64,000 nt of DNA. It comes from an uncultured Robinsoniella sp. GTDB taxonomy: Bacteria > Bacillota > Clostridia > Lachnospirales > Lachnospiraceae. The position numbers were made by a program, and so were the translations under genes. The stretch spans positions 67,391-131,390 of the forward strand of contig UQGG01000017.1 in the NCBI GenBank assembly GCA_900540475.1, in the 5' to 3' direction. Shown in pieces: positions 9,049 to 17,901 of this stretch. The notes below the pieces were generated by a model. The model made no database searches. It saw nothing but the letters and a program-made list of their open reading frames with translations, and was not told where the DNA came from. Positions within the stretch are counted from its first letter, which is position 1. Each line of letters opens with the position of its first letter.

Positions 9049-9954
9049 ATGTATAATATCCATAAGATACCCATTGGCATATATGAAAAAGCACTCCCCG
9101 GGGACTTTACCTGGGAGGAAAAAATGAAGGCTGCAAAAGCTGCAGGCTTTGATTATATGGAACTATCCGTTGATGAATCCGAAGAGCGTTTAAGCCGCCT
9201 GGACTGGAGTGAAGAAGAAATTGATGCTCTGAAATCTACCATGGAGCAAACCGGGATTTCATTTCCTACCATGTGTTTAAGCGGCCACCGGAAGTATCCA
9301 TTTGGCAGCAAAGACCCTCATATCCGCGCAAAAGCATTTGAAATTATGGAAAAAGCGATTCTCTTATCTGTAAAATTAGGCATCCGCTGTATCCAGCTGG
9401 CAACCTATGACGTTTACTACGAAGAATCGGACGCAGAAACAAAAGCACTTTTTCTGGATGGCATGAAACAATCCGTTGCCATGGCAGCCAGAGCGGGTGT
9501 CATACTGGCAATGGAGATTATGGATACAAAATTTGTAGGCACCATCGTCCGCGCCATGCACTATTTAAAGGAGATTCCTTCTCCATATTTTAAGATCTAT
9601 CCGGATATGGGGAACCTCAGCAACTTCAGCAGCGATGTGGAAGGGGAACTGGAGCTTGGCTTTGCGGATATTGTTGCCATACACGTGAAAGAAACCAAAC
9701 CCGGCGTCTTTAAATGCGTTCCCTTCGGTGAAGGCTGCGTCAGATTTACGGATATTTTCCGAAAATTAAAGGAATTGGGCTATTCCGGTATGTTCTTAAT
9801 TGAAATGTGGGCAGATAATACCGTACATAACAGCTTTGATGATGCCGTTAACAATATCCGGGAAGCCAGAATGTTTGTGGAAGATAAAATGAAACAGGCG
9901 GGACTTCTTACGCCACCGCCTCAGGAAAACAAAAAAGCAGGGAGGACAGCATAA
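9049..9954 (+). CDS. ulaE: L-ribulose-5-phosphate 3-epimerase (UlaE/SgaU family)
   Basis: A 301-residue TIM-barrel sugar-phosphate epimerase of the xylose-isomerase-like superfamily, predicted to interconvert L-xylulose-5-P and L-ribulose-5-P. Family features: start IPIGIYEKALP, KAAGFDYMELSVDES, the metal/substrate motifs MCLSGHRKYPFGS, IQLATYDVYYE, AMEIMDT, YPDMGNLSNF, AIHVKETKPG and FLIEMW. The length matches E. coli UlaE. The ATG at 9049 follows AAAGGAG by ten bases; a GTG at 9040 is too close to that site. It is the first gene of an operon with the propeller-like protein and the 4-epimerase. Confidence 0.9.
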   Translation: MYNIHKIPIGIYEKALPGDFTWEEKMKAAKAAGFDYMELSVDESEERLSRLDWSEEEIDALKSTMEQTGISFPTMCLSGHRKYPFGSKDPHIRAKAFEIMEKAILLSVKLGIRCIQLATYDVYYEESDAETKALFLDGMKQSVAMAARAGVILAMEIMDTKFVGTIVRAMHYLKEIPSPYFKIYPDMGNLSNFSSDVEGELELGFADIVAIHVKETKPGVFKCVPFGEGCVRFTDIFRKLKELGYSGMFLIEMWADNTVHNSFDDAVNNIREARMFVEDKMKQAGLLTPPPQENKKAGRTA

Positions 9955-9955
9955 T

Positions 9956-11011
9956 ATGTTAAAAGCAGAAAAAAAAGTGATCTCGAACCTTACAAAGTGT
10001 TACTCGATTGCCCCTTTGACTTACAATGGCAGCCCGCACTTCTTAGTTGCTGCTGAAAAAACGGACCGGTGTATATTATTTGACCTGGATGGAAAGGAAG
10101 AAGCTACTGTCTGGAATGAGCCGGGCGGAGTGATGTCCATGGTACAGGTTCCCGGCACAAACGGCCAGTTTCTGGCTACACATAAATTCTACTCACCAAA
10201 TGACTCTAAAGAAGCTAAAATTGTAATTGCCACACCTGATGAATCCGGAACATGGGGCATCCGTACTTTGGTATGTCTTCCCCACGTACACCGTTTTGAT
10301 ATTATCGAAAACCAGGGCATCAATTATCTGATTGCCTGTACCTTAAAATCCGGACATGCATACAAAGATGACTGGTCCATGCCGGGTAAAGTCTATGTGG
10401 CAGAACTGCCCTTGGATTTAAATCCTTATAACGAAGAACATCAGCTGCCCATGACCGTACTGAAAGATGGAATGCTGAAAAACCATGGCTATTATAAAAT
10501 AGCTATGGGAAATACACAGACCTGTGTAATCTCATGTGAACAGGGTGTCTTCCAATTTTATCCCCCTGCACAGCCCGGGGCAAACTGGCAGATCAACCAG
10601 CTGCTTGACACACCTGCCAGTGATGCCGTATTGGTTGATCTGGATTCTGACGGGGACAAAGAATTAGTAGTACTCTCACCATTTCACGGAGATACCATTT
10701 GTATCTATAAAAAACTGGGTGATCACTTTTCCAGAGTTTACGAATATCCGGTCAAATCCCCATTTACCCATGCTATCTGGGGAGGGATGCTGGAGTGCGG
10801 TCCTGCCGCAATCATCGGTCACCGCCAGGGAGAGCGGAATTTAATCGCATTTACCTATGACCCTGAAGATGGCTCCTATCATGCTGATATTCTGGATAAG
10901 GACTGTGGTCCCGCTAATGTTTTTCACTTTTCATATAATAATGAAGACAATCTCATTTCCACAAACAGGGAAATCGATGAAGTAGCGCGATATACTATAT
11001 TGAAAATATAG
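9956..11011 (+). CDS. Uncharacterised FG-GAP/VCBS propeller-like protein
   Basis: A 351-residue protein without a signal peptide, so presumably cytoplasmic. I do not recognise a named family. The segment DAVLVDLDSDGDKELVVLSP (about residues 220-240) is a classic FG-GAP/VCBS calcium-loop motif, and strands such as ILFDLDGKEE, IIENQGINYLIAC and GGMLECGPAAIIGHR recur with a spacing that suggests a beta-propeller. It starts two bases after the 3-epimerase stop and so is co-transcribed with it. The position argues for a role in the same sugar pathway, for instance as a lyase, lactonase or binding protein, but no catalytic residue can be named. Confidence 0.6.
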   Translation: MLKAEKKVISNLTKCYSIAPLTYNGSPHFLVAAEKTDRCILFDLDGKEEATVWNEPGGVMSMVQVPGTNGQFLATHKFYSPNDSKEAKIVIATPDESGTWGIRTLVCLPHVHRFDIIENQGINYLIACTLKSGHAYKDDWSMPGKVYVAELPLDLNPYNEEHQLPMTVLKDGMLKNHGYYKIAMGNTQTCVISCEQGVFQFYPPAQPGANWQINQLLDTPASDAVLVDLDSDGDKELVVLSPFHGDTICIYKKLGDHFSRVYEYPVKSPFTHAIWGGMLECGPAAIIGHRQGERNLIAFTYDPEDGSYHADILDKDCGPANVFHFSYNNEDNLISTNREIDEVARYTILKI

Positions 11012-11015
11012 AAAT

Positions 11016-11130
11016 CTAGAGCGTCTTTGAAAATTGCTTTTGCCTGCTGCCTGCTGTCTGCGGCACGTGTACGTCTGCGAAGCGACAGGTTAGTGGGCTG
11101 CAATTAGCTTTGCAGACGTGCACCTGGCTG
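11016..11130. repeat. Dispersed MITE-like repeat, copy A
   Basis: The 204-base gap between the propeller-like gene and the 4-epimerase starts with TAGAGCGTCTTTGAAAATTG, close to the end of the dispersed repeat family of this window. Inside it, GTACGTCTGCGAAG and the later CTTTGCAGACGTGCAC form an imperfect inverted repeat. Beyond about 11130 I see nothing but the ribosome site of the next gene. The insert sits within an operon and could change transcript stability or expression of the 4-epimerase. Confidence 0.5.
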
Positions 11131-11215
11131 AGACAGTGGGTCTCCGTTTACTGGGGATACAATTCAAAAAAGCCGAAGGATTTGGTGAAAATGATTTTGA
11201 TAGAAGGAGAAAATA

Positions 11216-11905
11216 ATGTTAGAAGAATTAAAACAAAAAGTATACGAAGCAAATATGGACCTGCCAAAATACAATCTTGTAACCTTTACCTGGGGTAATG
11301 TAAGTGCCATCGACCGTGAACGCGGACTGTTTGTAATCAAACCAAGCGGTGTTGACTATGACAAACTGGTTCCTTCCGATATGGTGGTCATGGATCTGAA
11401 CGGGAACAAAATTGAAGGTGCTTACAATCCTTCTTCCGATACTCCTACCCATTTGGAATTATACAAAGCTTATTCTCATATCGGCGGTATCGTACATACC
11501 CATTCCCCCTGGGCAACTTCCTGGGCGCAGGCAAAAAGAGGGATTCCCTGCTACGGAACCACCCATGCAGATTATTTCTACGGAGAAATCCCCTGTGCCA
11601 GAAGCCTGACACCAGAAGAAATTAATTCTGCTTACGAAAAAAACACCGGATTAGTCATAATAGAAACCGTTTCTGCCAAAAACGCAATGTCCGTTCCCGG
11701 TATTCTCTGCAGCAATCACGGGCCCTTCACCTGGGGAACAGACGCGGCTGATGCGGTGCACAATGCAGTGGTATTGGAAGAAATCGCAAAAATGTCTTAC
11801 CGTACCGAAACCTTAAACTCTTCCGTAAAACCAGCTCCCCAGGTGCTGCAGGATAAGCACTACCTGCGAAAACACGGAGCAGATGCGTATTATGGACAGA
11901 AATAG
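11216..11905 (+). CDS. ulaF: L-ribulose-5-phosphate 4-epimerase (AraD/UlaF)
   Basis: A 229-residue class II aldolase-fold enzyme, predicted to convert L-ribulose-5-P to D-xylulose-5-P. Visible motifs: FTWGNVSAIDRE (phosphate loop), KPSGVDYD, SSDTPTHLELYKA, the zinc ligands in GIVHTHSPWAT, and the third His in CSNHGPFTWG. The length equals AraD/UlaF/SgbE. The ATG has GAAGGAG eight bases upstream. The neighbouring 3-epimerase makes an ascorbate/xylulose role (UlaF) more likely than arabinose, because no araA or araB is present. Confidence 0.9.
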   Translation: MLEELKQKVYEANMDLPKYNLVTFTWGNVSAIDRERGLFVIKPSGVDYDKLVPSDMVVMDLNGNKIEGAYNPSSDTPTHLELYKAYSHIGGIVHTHSPWATSWAQAKRGIPCYGTTHADYFYGEIPCARSLTPEEINSAYEKNTGLVIIETVSAKNAMSVPGILCSNHGPFTWGTDAADAVHNAVVLEEIAKMSYRTETLNSSVKPAPQVLQDKHYLRKHGADAYYGQK

Positions 11906-11916
11906 GGATATCAGAA

Positions 11917-11960
11917 GGGAGAGCTAAGAGCGTGTTGACATGCTCTTAGCTCTCCCTTTA
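11917..11960 (+). terminator. Strong hairpin terminator of the epimerase operon
   Basis: A perfect 15-base stem (GGGAGAGCTAAGAGC, 11917-11931, with its complement 11942-11956) around a ten-base loop is followed by TTTATA. It lies 11 bases after the 4-epimerase stop. The inner part, AAGAGCGTGTT, resembles the end of the dispersed repeat, so the terminator may derive from it. Confidence 0.75.
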
Positions 11961-12061
11961 TACCTGAAGATACAACAGATCTCCTTTACAAACGCCCCCA
12001 TAATTGCTAATATGATTATTAGATTTCATTATGAATACTGACTGGAAAGGAGCTGCATGAG

Positions 12062-13042
12062 GTGGAAGATGTGAAAAATTATGAAATGATGAATGATACG
12101 GAGAAATGGAATTTTCTCTCAGCCGTTGCTAATCTTTATTACAATTCCGATATGACCCAGAATGAAATAGCAGACCGGTTCTATACTTCCCGCTCCAAGA
12201 TATCCCGGATGCTGAAAGAAGCCCGCCGGATAGGTGTAGTAGAAATAACGATCCATGAACCCTGGGAACGGAACAGTGCTTTGGAGCAGAAGTTTATGGA
12301 GACATTCTCTTTAAAGCATGTAAGGATTATCTCGGTGAAGGAGCAGAATTCTTCCTATGTGCTGCAAAAGCTGGGCGAAGCCGCTGCCTACTATCTGGAT
12401 TCTATTATCGATAAGAATACGATTTTGGGAATGTCCTGGGGGAATACGGTCTACCATACGGTTCAGGCAATTAAGACCAGCAAGAACATTCCCCTGACAG
12501 TTGTCCCCATCATGGGCGCAGCCATTACCCATAAACCCGAGCGGGATTCCCTGGATCTCTCCAAAGAACTTGCGGCATCCTATGGAGGCACCTACCACTA
12601 TATCTACGCTCCTCTTTTTGTAAAATCAAAAACCCTGCGGGAAAGTCTGATTCAGGAACCAAATATTAAGAAAACACTGGATCTGGCACGGAATGCAAAT
12701 GTAATTCTCACTAGTGTCGGTTCCATCGCCTTTAAAACCTGGAAAGATTTCATCCAGCCCGCATCACTGGAGAAGCTCTCCGAAAAAGGCGCCATCGGGC
12801 ATATCGGCGGACACTTTTACGATATCCAGGGACAGGAAATCCTGACAAGCCTTTCCCAGAAAATGATCGGTATTGATTTGGATGATATCAGAAAAGTGAA
12901 CGAAGTGATCTGCGTGGCTGGCATGGAGGAAAAGGCAGAGGCCGTTCTGGGTGCTGTCCGTGGCGGGTATATCGACACCCTGATTATTGACCAGTATGCT
13001 GCCAGGAGGATGTTGGAATTAAACCATTCTCACAAAGTCTGA
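12062..13042 (+). CDS. SorC/DeoR-family sugar-binding transcriptional regulator
   Basis: A 326-residue regulator. The N-terminal helix-turn-helix is visible in MTQNEIADRFYTSRSKISRM (about residues 31-50); the C-terminal sugar-phosphate-binding domain of SorC/CggR type follows (LGEAAAYYLDSII, LGMSWGNTVYHTVQAI, SVGSIAFKTW, GHIGGHFYD). Such proteins bind DNA as tetramers and respond to phosphorylated sugars. I chose the GTG at 12062, nine bases after AAAGGAG; no upstream in-frame start fits. It has its own leader after the strong terminator and most likely controls the epimerase operon in front of it. Confidence 0.85.
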   Translation: MEDVKNYEMMNDTEKWNFLSAVANLYYNSDMTQNEIADRFYTSRSKISRMLKEARRIGVVEITIHEPWERNSALEQKFMETFSLKHVRIISVKEQNSSYVLQKLGEAAAYYLDSIIDKNTILGMSWGNTVYHTVQAIKTSKNIPLTVVPIMGAAITHKPERDSLDLSKELAASYGGTYHYIYAPLFVKSKTLRESLIQEPNIKKTLDLARNANVILTSVGSIAFKTWKDFIQPASLEKLSEKGAIGHIGGHFYDIQGQEILTSLSQKMIGIDLDDIRKVNEVICVAGMEEKAEAVLGAVRGGYIDTLIIDQYAARRMLELNHSHKV

Positions 13043-13144
13043 TGATGAAGCTTTATAGAGCAAAGAAGGTGAGTGTCGCTAAAAAGGGATAATATCCTAT
13101 TTATGGAATTTATCCCTGATTTCTAACATTTTTAGGTTCTATTC

Positions 13145-13205
13145 CTAATCATTTTTCAGAAAACCATTATGCACTATTTTTCTCATATATCCATGTCATC
13201 CTTTC
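13145..13205 (-). pseudogene. 3' remnant of a third copy of the unknown paralogue family
   Basis: On the minus strand this stretch reads GYMRKIVHNGFLKND and a stop, matching the C-terminus AYMTKMVHNGFLNNE of the gene at 13354-13869; nucleotide identity over about 48 bases is above 80%. A two-base deletion just upstream breaks the frame and similarity then fades. It is therefore a decayed gene end. The rest of the gap 13043-13353 holds no gene that I can see. Confidence 0.65.
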
Positions 13206-13353
13206 AAAAGATATTATTATGCCAAATATTTCTATTATAAGACTCAATTATTTACCATTTATATTGCATAACTAGATGTCAATCACTCTTTATCCCGTTT
13301 TCGACACTTGGAGAGTAAGAAAGAGAAGTAAGCCCGCATGAGCTTAGCTTCTA

Positions 13354-13869
13354 TTATTCATTATTCAGAAAACCATTATGCACCATTTTTGTCATATACG
13401 CATCTAGCATCCTTTCTCCATAAATTTTTGCAAACCCTCTTGCAATGATTTTATTTAGTCTGGAGAAATGGTTATACGGATGTTTCGTCCATGTAAGATA
13501 CTTTACAATATTGCCACTTAATGGATATAATATAGCAAAAATAGCATTTATTTTCCCCCGCGCTCTAACAAGTTCCTCATAATCCCCTGCCGCCAGTTTA
13601 ATATATGCACATTCTTCTCTGTCATCTAATTCCCAGGGATGCCAGAAAACCCCCACAACTTTATCACCATCCTCTGCAATTACATATGGTTTATTTGCAA
13701 CATAAATATTTAGTGGTGCGATAATTTGATAACTTGTTTCTATATTCCTGCAAAAATTATAAATAACATCTTTTACGTACTTATCAACTCCGCTGTCAAA
13801 TACAATGTTAATATTTTTTATCTTCTCATCTTTTACAGTATTGCGCTGAAACAGCCAATTTTTTAACAT
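13354..13869 (-). CDS. Protein of unknown function, tandem paralogue 1
   Basis: A 171-residue soluble protein, not recognised. It has no signal peptide or membrane segment. By hand alignment it is about 70% identical, without gaps, to the next gene. Blocks conserved between the two are KNWLFQR/RNWLFQR at the N-terminus, YVK-VIYNFCRN, PLNIYV-NKPYV, WHPW, REECAYIKLAAGDY, YLTWTKHP, RLN and GFAKIYG. The many Trp, His and Tyr residues in fixed blocks suggest a folded globular domain. GGGAGG precedes the ATG. Both genes are AT-rich and sit in AT-rich, gene-poor DNA, unlike their neighbours, which hints at transfer. Confidence 0.6.
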   Translation of the reverse strand: MLKNWLFQRNTVKDEKIKNINIVFDSGVDKYVKDVIYNFCRNIETSYQIIAPLNIYVANKPYVIAEDGDKVVGVFWHPWELDDREECAYIKLAAGDYEELVRARGKINAIFAILYPLSGNIVKYLTWTKHPYNHFSRLNKIIARGFAKIYGERMLDAYMTKMVHNGFLNNE

Positions 13870-13935
13870 TTTGCTTTCCTCCCTCAGCAGACATTCTTGT
13901 GATGCAAAATATTTTTACAATACGACTCAAGTAAT

Positions 13936-14451
13936 TTAATCATTATATAAAAAACTATTATCCACTATTTTTTCCATATAAGCATTTAACAGCCTTTTTC
14001 CATAAATTTTTGCAAATCCGCCTGCAATGAGCTGATTTAGTCTGTCGAAGTGCTTATGTGGGTGTTTCGTCCATGTAAGATACGCTACTATGGCATCGCT
14101 TAACGGTCGCATTATAGCATAAACGGCATTGATTCTTCCCCTTTCTTTTGCAAGATCAGCATAGTCGCCTGCCGCCAATTTTATATATGCGCATTCTTCT
14201 CTCTCATACAATTTCCAAGGATGCCAGGAAACACTCACAACTTTATCACCATCACTTGCGACTACATATGGTTTATTTTCAACATAAATATTTAGCGGAG
14301 CAGCAAATTGATAATTTGTCTCTAAATTCCTGCAAAAATTATAGATCACATTTTTTACGTACTTATCCACTCCAGCATCATATACAATTTTAATGTTTTT
14401 TGTCTTCTCATCTTCTGCTGCTTTACGCTGAAACAGCCAATTTCTCAACAC
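13936..14451 (-). CDS. Protein of unknown function, tandem paralogue 2
   Basis: A 171-residue paralogue of the preceding gene, not recognised. I place the start at the GTG at 14451, which follows AAAGGTGG by about eight bases and gives exactly the same length and N-terminus (VLRNWLFQR against MLKNWLFQR); a GTG at 14463 overlaps the ribosome site. The duplication is old enough for about 30% of residues to differ, while the reading frame and all Trp/His blocks (WHPW, TWTKHP) are kept, so both copies appear to be under selection. Confidence 0.6.
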   Translation of the reverse strand: MLRNWLFQRKAAEDEKTKNIKIVYDAGVDKYVKNVIYNFCRNLETNYQFAAPLNIYVENKPYVVASDGDKVVSVSWHPWKLYEREECAYIKLAAGDYADLAKERGRINAVYAIMRPLSDAIVAYLTWTKHPHKHFDRLNQLIAGGFAKIYGKRLLNAYMEKIVDNSFLYND

Positions 14452-14463
14452 TTTGTTTACCAC

Positions 14464-15130
14464 CTTTCATAGCTTTACGATCTAAATCTCTCCTTTTTCC
14501 CCTGGCGCAACGGTGCCGGCGTATAAGGTTTTGGTACTGGGTGATACGGTATTACCGTTCATGATTTATTCTGTGATTTTAATCTAATCATTTTCATAAT
14601 TAATAAATTCATTTACCACATCTTTATTTTTTATTTGCTTATAATGATCCTGTATAAATATTATACATAATTTTCAACTATTTTGCATCAATTTTATATC
14701 ACATTTATTCACAATCTACTTACCTATTTTTTGTTAATTATTTTCTTCCTTCAAAAAAATAAGGATCACTTCTAATACTACATCCGGTTAATTTTTTAAC
14801 TATAATCGGATACAGACTGGCCAATTTGATTCTGGTATCCTGTGTTTTTAACTGCACGTTTATTTTTAATGTTCTTCATTACGCTTGATTGTTCAGATCC
14901 GAAGAACGGGTATTGGAATGGTATGTACGAGGACTAAAAGAAAAACACTCATTAGTTTGTCATACTAACGAGCGTTTTATTTTTAATCAATATATATTTA
15001 CATTTCTTTATTTAATAAATATCTTGATATATTTATGTAATGTATTCCTCATTTATAAGATTAATGTATATTAAAAAACATACAAAATAAATACATTACG
15101 ATTAATTTCAAGATACAAATAGCCTATTAT
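14464..15130. other. AT-rich gap without genes
   Basis: About 670 bases with no convincing gene on either strand. The only structure I see is a terminator-like hairpin at 14942-14978 and a short GC-rich patch near 14505-14565 (CGGTGCCGGCG, TACGGTATTACCG). The composition matches the two unknown paralogues next to it. Confidence 0.5.
14942..14978. terminator. Bidirectional terminator-like hairpin
   Basis: AAAACACTCATTAGT pairs with ACTAACGAGCGTTTT at 13 of 15 positions around a seven-base loop, with a T run on both sides. No nearby gene clearly needs it; it may be left from a lost gene or serve ptsI, whose stop is at 15131. Confidence 0.5.
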
Positions 15131-16804
15131 TTACCTCAAAGCACCCATAACATCCTGAATCGTATACGCCGATACAGCCTTATACGCAGTCTGTTTTGCC
15201 TCTTCATAGCTGCTGTTTCGGATTACATTTTTAATATTAGCCACTTCCCCAGCTGAGATACTGAATTCATCCAGCCCCATTCCCAGAAGCATTTCTGTTG
15301 CTTTTTCATCGCTTGCAAACTCACCGCACATGCCTACCGGAATCTGGTGTGCGTGGCCTGCCTGAATGATACGCTGGATTGCTTTTAGCACTGCCGGATG
15401 AAATGTATTATATCGGGATGCAATTTTTTTATTTCCCCGGTCTACTGCCAGAATATACTGGGTAAGATCGTTTGTCCCAATGCTGAAGAAGTCCACATGA
15501 GTCGCAAATTCTTCCACGCACATTACAGAAGCCGGAGTCTCAATCATCATCCCTACCTTGATATCTTCTTTATATGCCACACCCTCTGCCTTTAATTCCA
15601 GTTTACAGACCTCTAACAGTTCATTGGCTTTATACAGCTCTTCCATGGATATAATCATTGGATACATGATCCGGATATCTCCAAATGCACTTGCTCTTAA
15701 GAGGGCTCTCAGCTGATCCTTGAACATATCCTCCATTTCCAGGGAAATGCGGATTGCACGCCATCCAAGAAAGGGGTTTTCTTCTTTTTCAAATTCATAA
15801 TAAGGAAGTTCTTTGTCTCCCCCGATGTCCAGCGTCCGGATAATCAGTTCACTTTTCACCAGTTCGGCAGCTTCCTTATATACCGCAAACTGTTCTTCTT
15901 CTGTTGGAAAATGAGAATTTTCCATATATAAGAATTCACTTCTAAACAAACCGATGCCATCAATGTGGTTTTTAATTGCATTCTTAACATCTTCAATGCT
16001 GCCGACATTGGCACAGACCTTAACGCTCCTGCCATCGGATGTAACAGCCGGAAGGTGGCTCAATGACTCCAGTTCCTTCTGGTGCCTTGCAAATGCTTCT
16101 GCCTTTTCCTGATATTCTTCAATCTGTTCCCGGTCAGGATCCACAATGATGCAGCCCTCAGACGCATCCATGATGACAAAGTCACCGGAAGATGCCTGTT
16201 CCAGAATCCCTTTTACGCCCACCAGTGCAGGCAGTCCCAGGCTTCTGGCCATAATAGATACATGGCTGGTAACTCCACCCAGTTCTGTGATGAATCCCAG
16301 TATGTAATCCAGATTTAATTTTGCGGTATCGGAAGGTGCCAGGTCAGATGCCACTAAAATTACTTTTTCCCGGATTCCGTCATAGTCTTCGTCGGGTAAT
16401 CCTTTTAATTTTCTCATCAATCTGTTTCTGATATCCTTAATATCTGCTGCCCGTTCCCTCATGTACTCATCTTCCATACATTCGAATATGGCACAATATT
16501 CCTCAGCCGTATGCGCTAAAGCCATCTGGGCATTTTCTTTTCCATTTTCAATTTTATCCAGAACCCCTTCCATAAGGGCAATATCCTTAGCCAGTTCCAG
16601 ATGTGCTGCAAAAATATCTGATTCTGCAGCCAGCGGCTCCAGTTCATTAATTACCTCGTCAACAGCCGCTCTATATTTTTCTGCTTCAGACACGGCGTTA
16701 TCTGCAGCATAACATTCCGGAGACAGATCCTGATCTTCTTTTCGAAAAACCTGCCCCATAACAATTCCTTTGGAAGAAGTCTTTTCAACATGTATCGTTT
16801 TCAT
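15131..16804 (-). CDS. ptsI: PTS Enzyme I (phosphoenolpyruvate-protein phosphotransferase)
   Basis: A 557-residue cytoplasmic enzyme that takes phosphate from phosphoenolpyruvate and passes it to HPr. The phosphorylated His181 lies in GGVTSHVSIMARS, followed by the PEP-binding barrel motifs IGLFRSEFLYM, IRTLDIGGDKELPY, GWRAIRISLE, GMMIETPAS, FFSIGTNDLTQY and GMCGEFASD. It is slightly shorter than the usual 570-575 residues. It starts nine bases after the ptsH stop, so the two form an operon. It would energise the ascorbate-type PTS encoded at 20-24 kb. Confidence 0.95.
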   Translation of the reverse strand: MKTIHVEKTSSKGIVMGQVFRKEDQDLSPECYAADNAVSEAEKYRAAVDEVINELEPLAAESDIFAAHLELAKDIALMEGVLDKIENGKENAQMALAHTAEEYCAIFECMEDEYMRERAADIKDIRNRLMRKLKGLPDEDYDGIREKVILVASDLAPSDTAKLNLDYILGFITELGGVTSHVSIMARSLGLPALVGVKGILEQASSGDFVIMDASEGCIIVDPDREQIEEYQEKAEAFARHQKELESLSHLPAVTSDGRSVKVCANVGSIEDVKNAIKNHIDGIGLFRSEFLYMENSHFPTEEEQFAVYKEAAELVKSELIIRTLDIGGDKELPYYEFEKEENPFLGWRAIRISLEMEDMFKDQLRALLRASAFGDIRIMYPMIISMEELYKANELLEVCKLELKAEGVAYKEDIKVGMMIETPASVMCVEEFATHVDFFSIGTNDLTQYILAVDRGNKKIASRYNTFHPAVLKAIQRIIQAGHAHQIPVGMCGEFASDEKATEMLLGMGLDEFSISAGEVANIKNVIRNSSYEEAKQTAYKAVSAYTIQDVMGALR

Positions 16805-16813
16805 ACCAATCCC

Positions 16814-17077
16814 CTATTCTCCTAAACCGCTTGCAATTGCATCTAAAATAGTTTTTAAATCCTGCACTTCCGTTTCTCCGACACACTCTACTGTAATTTC
16901 ATCTCCACACATAATGCCTGCACTCATGAGAATTAATACACTTTTGGGATTCACACGTTTTTCTCCTTTTACCAGTGTGATGTTGGATGGACATTTTGCT
17001 GCAATTTTCGAAAGTTCTCCTGCCGGTCTTAAATGTAATCCTGACTTGTTCTTAACTGTAATTTTTTCACTAACCAT
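16814..17077 (-). CDS. ptsH: PTS phosphocarrier protein HPr
   Basis: An 87-residue phosphocarrier. The active-site His15 with Arg17 is in GLHLRPAGELSK, and the regulatory Ser46 is in NPKSVLILMSAG, so both EI-dependent and HPr-kinase-dependent phosphorylation are possible. The sequence around His15 (GLHLRPAG rather than the common GIHARPAT) and around Ser46 (KSVLILMS rather than KSIMGVMS) is divergent, a variant that may be lineage-specific. AAAGGAG precedes the ATG. First gene of ptsH-ptsI. Confidence 0.92.
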   Translation of the reverse strand: MVSEKITVKNKSGLHLRPAGELSKIAAKCPSNITLVKGEKRVNPKSVLILMSAGIMCGDEITVECVGETEVQDLKTILDAIASGLGE

Positions 17078-17126
17078 TTTTATCTTCTCCTTTTTTTAAA
17101 TAGTTTTTCTATATGCCTCTATACCT

Positions 17127-17621
17127 CTACGCCTTAGCTTTCTTCATCTTCAAAACATCATCCAGGGAATTCTGGATATAGATATTGGAAACATGCTTTT
17201 CCAGTTCCCTTAAAATATCTTTTAACTGGTATTTGCTAAATAGCAGTTTGTACTTTCTCTTATCGGTCACACAGATTATCTGCATTTTGGTATACTGAAA
17301 AGCGTCAATGCGGATTTCTTTGATCTGGCTCCATGGTACTGTAAAGCAAATTTTCTCCACACCCTTTTTGGACAACCCTCTTTTAATTCCCGCTGATGCA
17401 AACAGCGTAACCAGCACCAGGATATTACGAAAATCCTCAATCATGCTGTTAGCCGACGAGATGGGAAATATCAAAAGAGCAAAGAACATCACCAGTGTAT
17501 AAGTAAAAAAGTCATCTTTTCCCTTCTTAACAATGGTTTTATTTCTCCGGATAATAAAGTAAGCTTCCCCAATCAGACACCCTATCAACAATATACATAC
17601 CGCATAGTTCAAAATAATCAT
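17127..17621 (-). CDS. Small membrane protein, unknown function
   Basis: A 164-residue protein with one N-terminal transmembrane helix (about residues 3-22), a second hydrophobic region (40-75) and a soluble C-terminal domain starting near VPWSQIKEIRID. The C-terminal part (strand-rich, then YQLKDILRELEKHV helix) looks like the PH-like tails of several small Clostridia membrane proteins; I cannot name a family with confidence. AAAGGGG precedes the ATG. It lies upstream of ptsH on the same strand, 49 bases apart, and could share its transcript. Confidence 0.5.
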   Translation of the reverse strand: MIILNYAVCILLIGCLIGEAYFIIRRNKTIVKKGKDDFFTYTLVMFFALLIFPISSANSMIEDFRNILVLVTLFASAGIKRGLSKKGVEKICFTVPWSQIKEIRIDAFQYTKMQIICVTDKRKYKLLFSKYQLKDILRELEKHVSNIYIQNSLDDVLKMKKAKA

Positions 17622-17653
17622 AAAACCCGCCCCTTTCTTTTTATACGTTCATT

Positions 17654-17705
17654 ATATCATATAATAATTCACAAATCAATCATTATGTTCCTAATTATAT
17701 GATAT
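17654..17705. promoter_or_regulatory. Perfect 12-bp inverted repeat, candidate DeoR operator
   Basis: ATATCATATAAT (17654-17665) and ATTATATGATAT (17694-17705) are exact complements separated by 28 bases, upstream of the small membrane protein. The half-site TTATATGA recurs at the promoters of the DeoR gene and of the ascorbate PTS operon, so this may be another target of the DeoR regulator. Confidence 0.5.
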
Positions 17706-17761
17706 TTTTCAGCATTTTTACGATCGTTTTGTCTTATATTTGAAATCGTTCTTCCATTATA

Positions 17762-17848
17762 AGAAAAAGTGCATAAACAGACCGTACCCCTATACAGTCC
17801 AGTTGTGGTCTGTCCTATGGGAACTTTCCGTTTATGCACTCTTTTTCT
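17762..17848 (-). terminator. Branched hairpin / terminator after the DeoR gene
   Basis: AAAAAGTGCATAAAC and its complement near 17830-17845 (with two extra bases) close a stem that contains a second stem, ACAGACC / GGTCTGT. On the minus strand it ends in CACTTTTTCTT. It lies about 50 bases past the DeoR stop and probably ends that transcript. Confidence 0.6.
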
Positions 17849-17901
17849 AATGCATGAATGCGGCTTTTTCATTTTCTATCCCTTTTTATTTTCCTTACCT
17901 T

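Noticed and set aside
14889..15074. 61-residue open frame before ptsI
   Set aside because: It spans the terminator-like hairpin at 14942 and AT-rich DNA; no ribosome site.
17669..17872. 67-residue open frame downstream of the DeoR gene
   Set aside because: It runs through a branched hairpin and has no ribosome site; it is most likely the terminator region.
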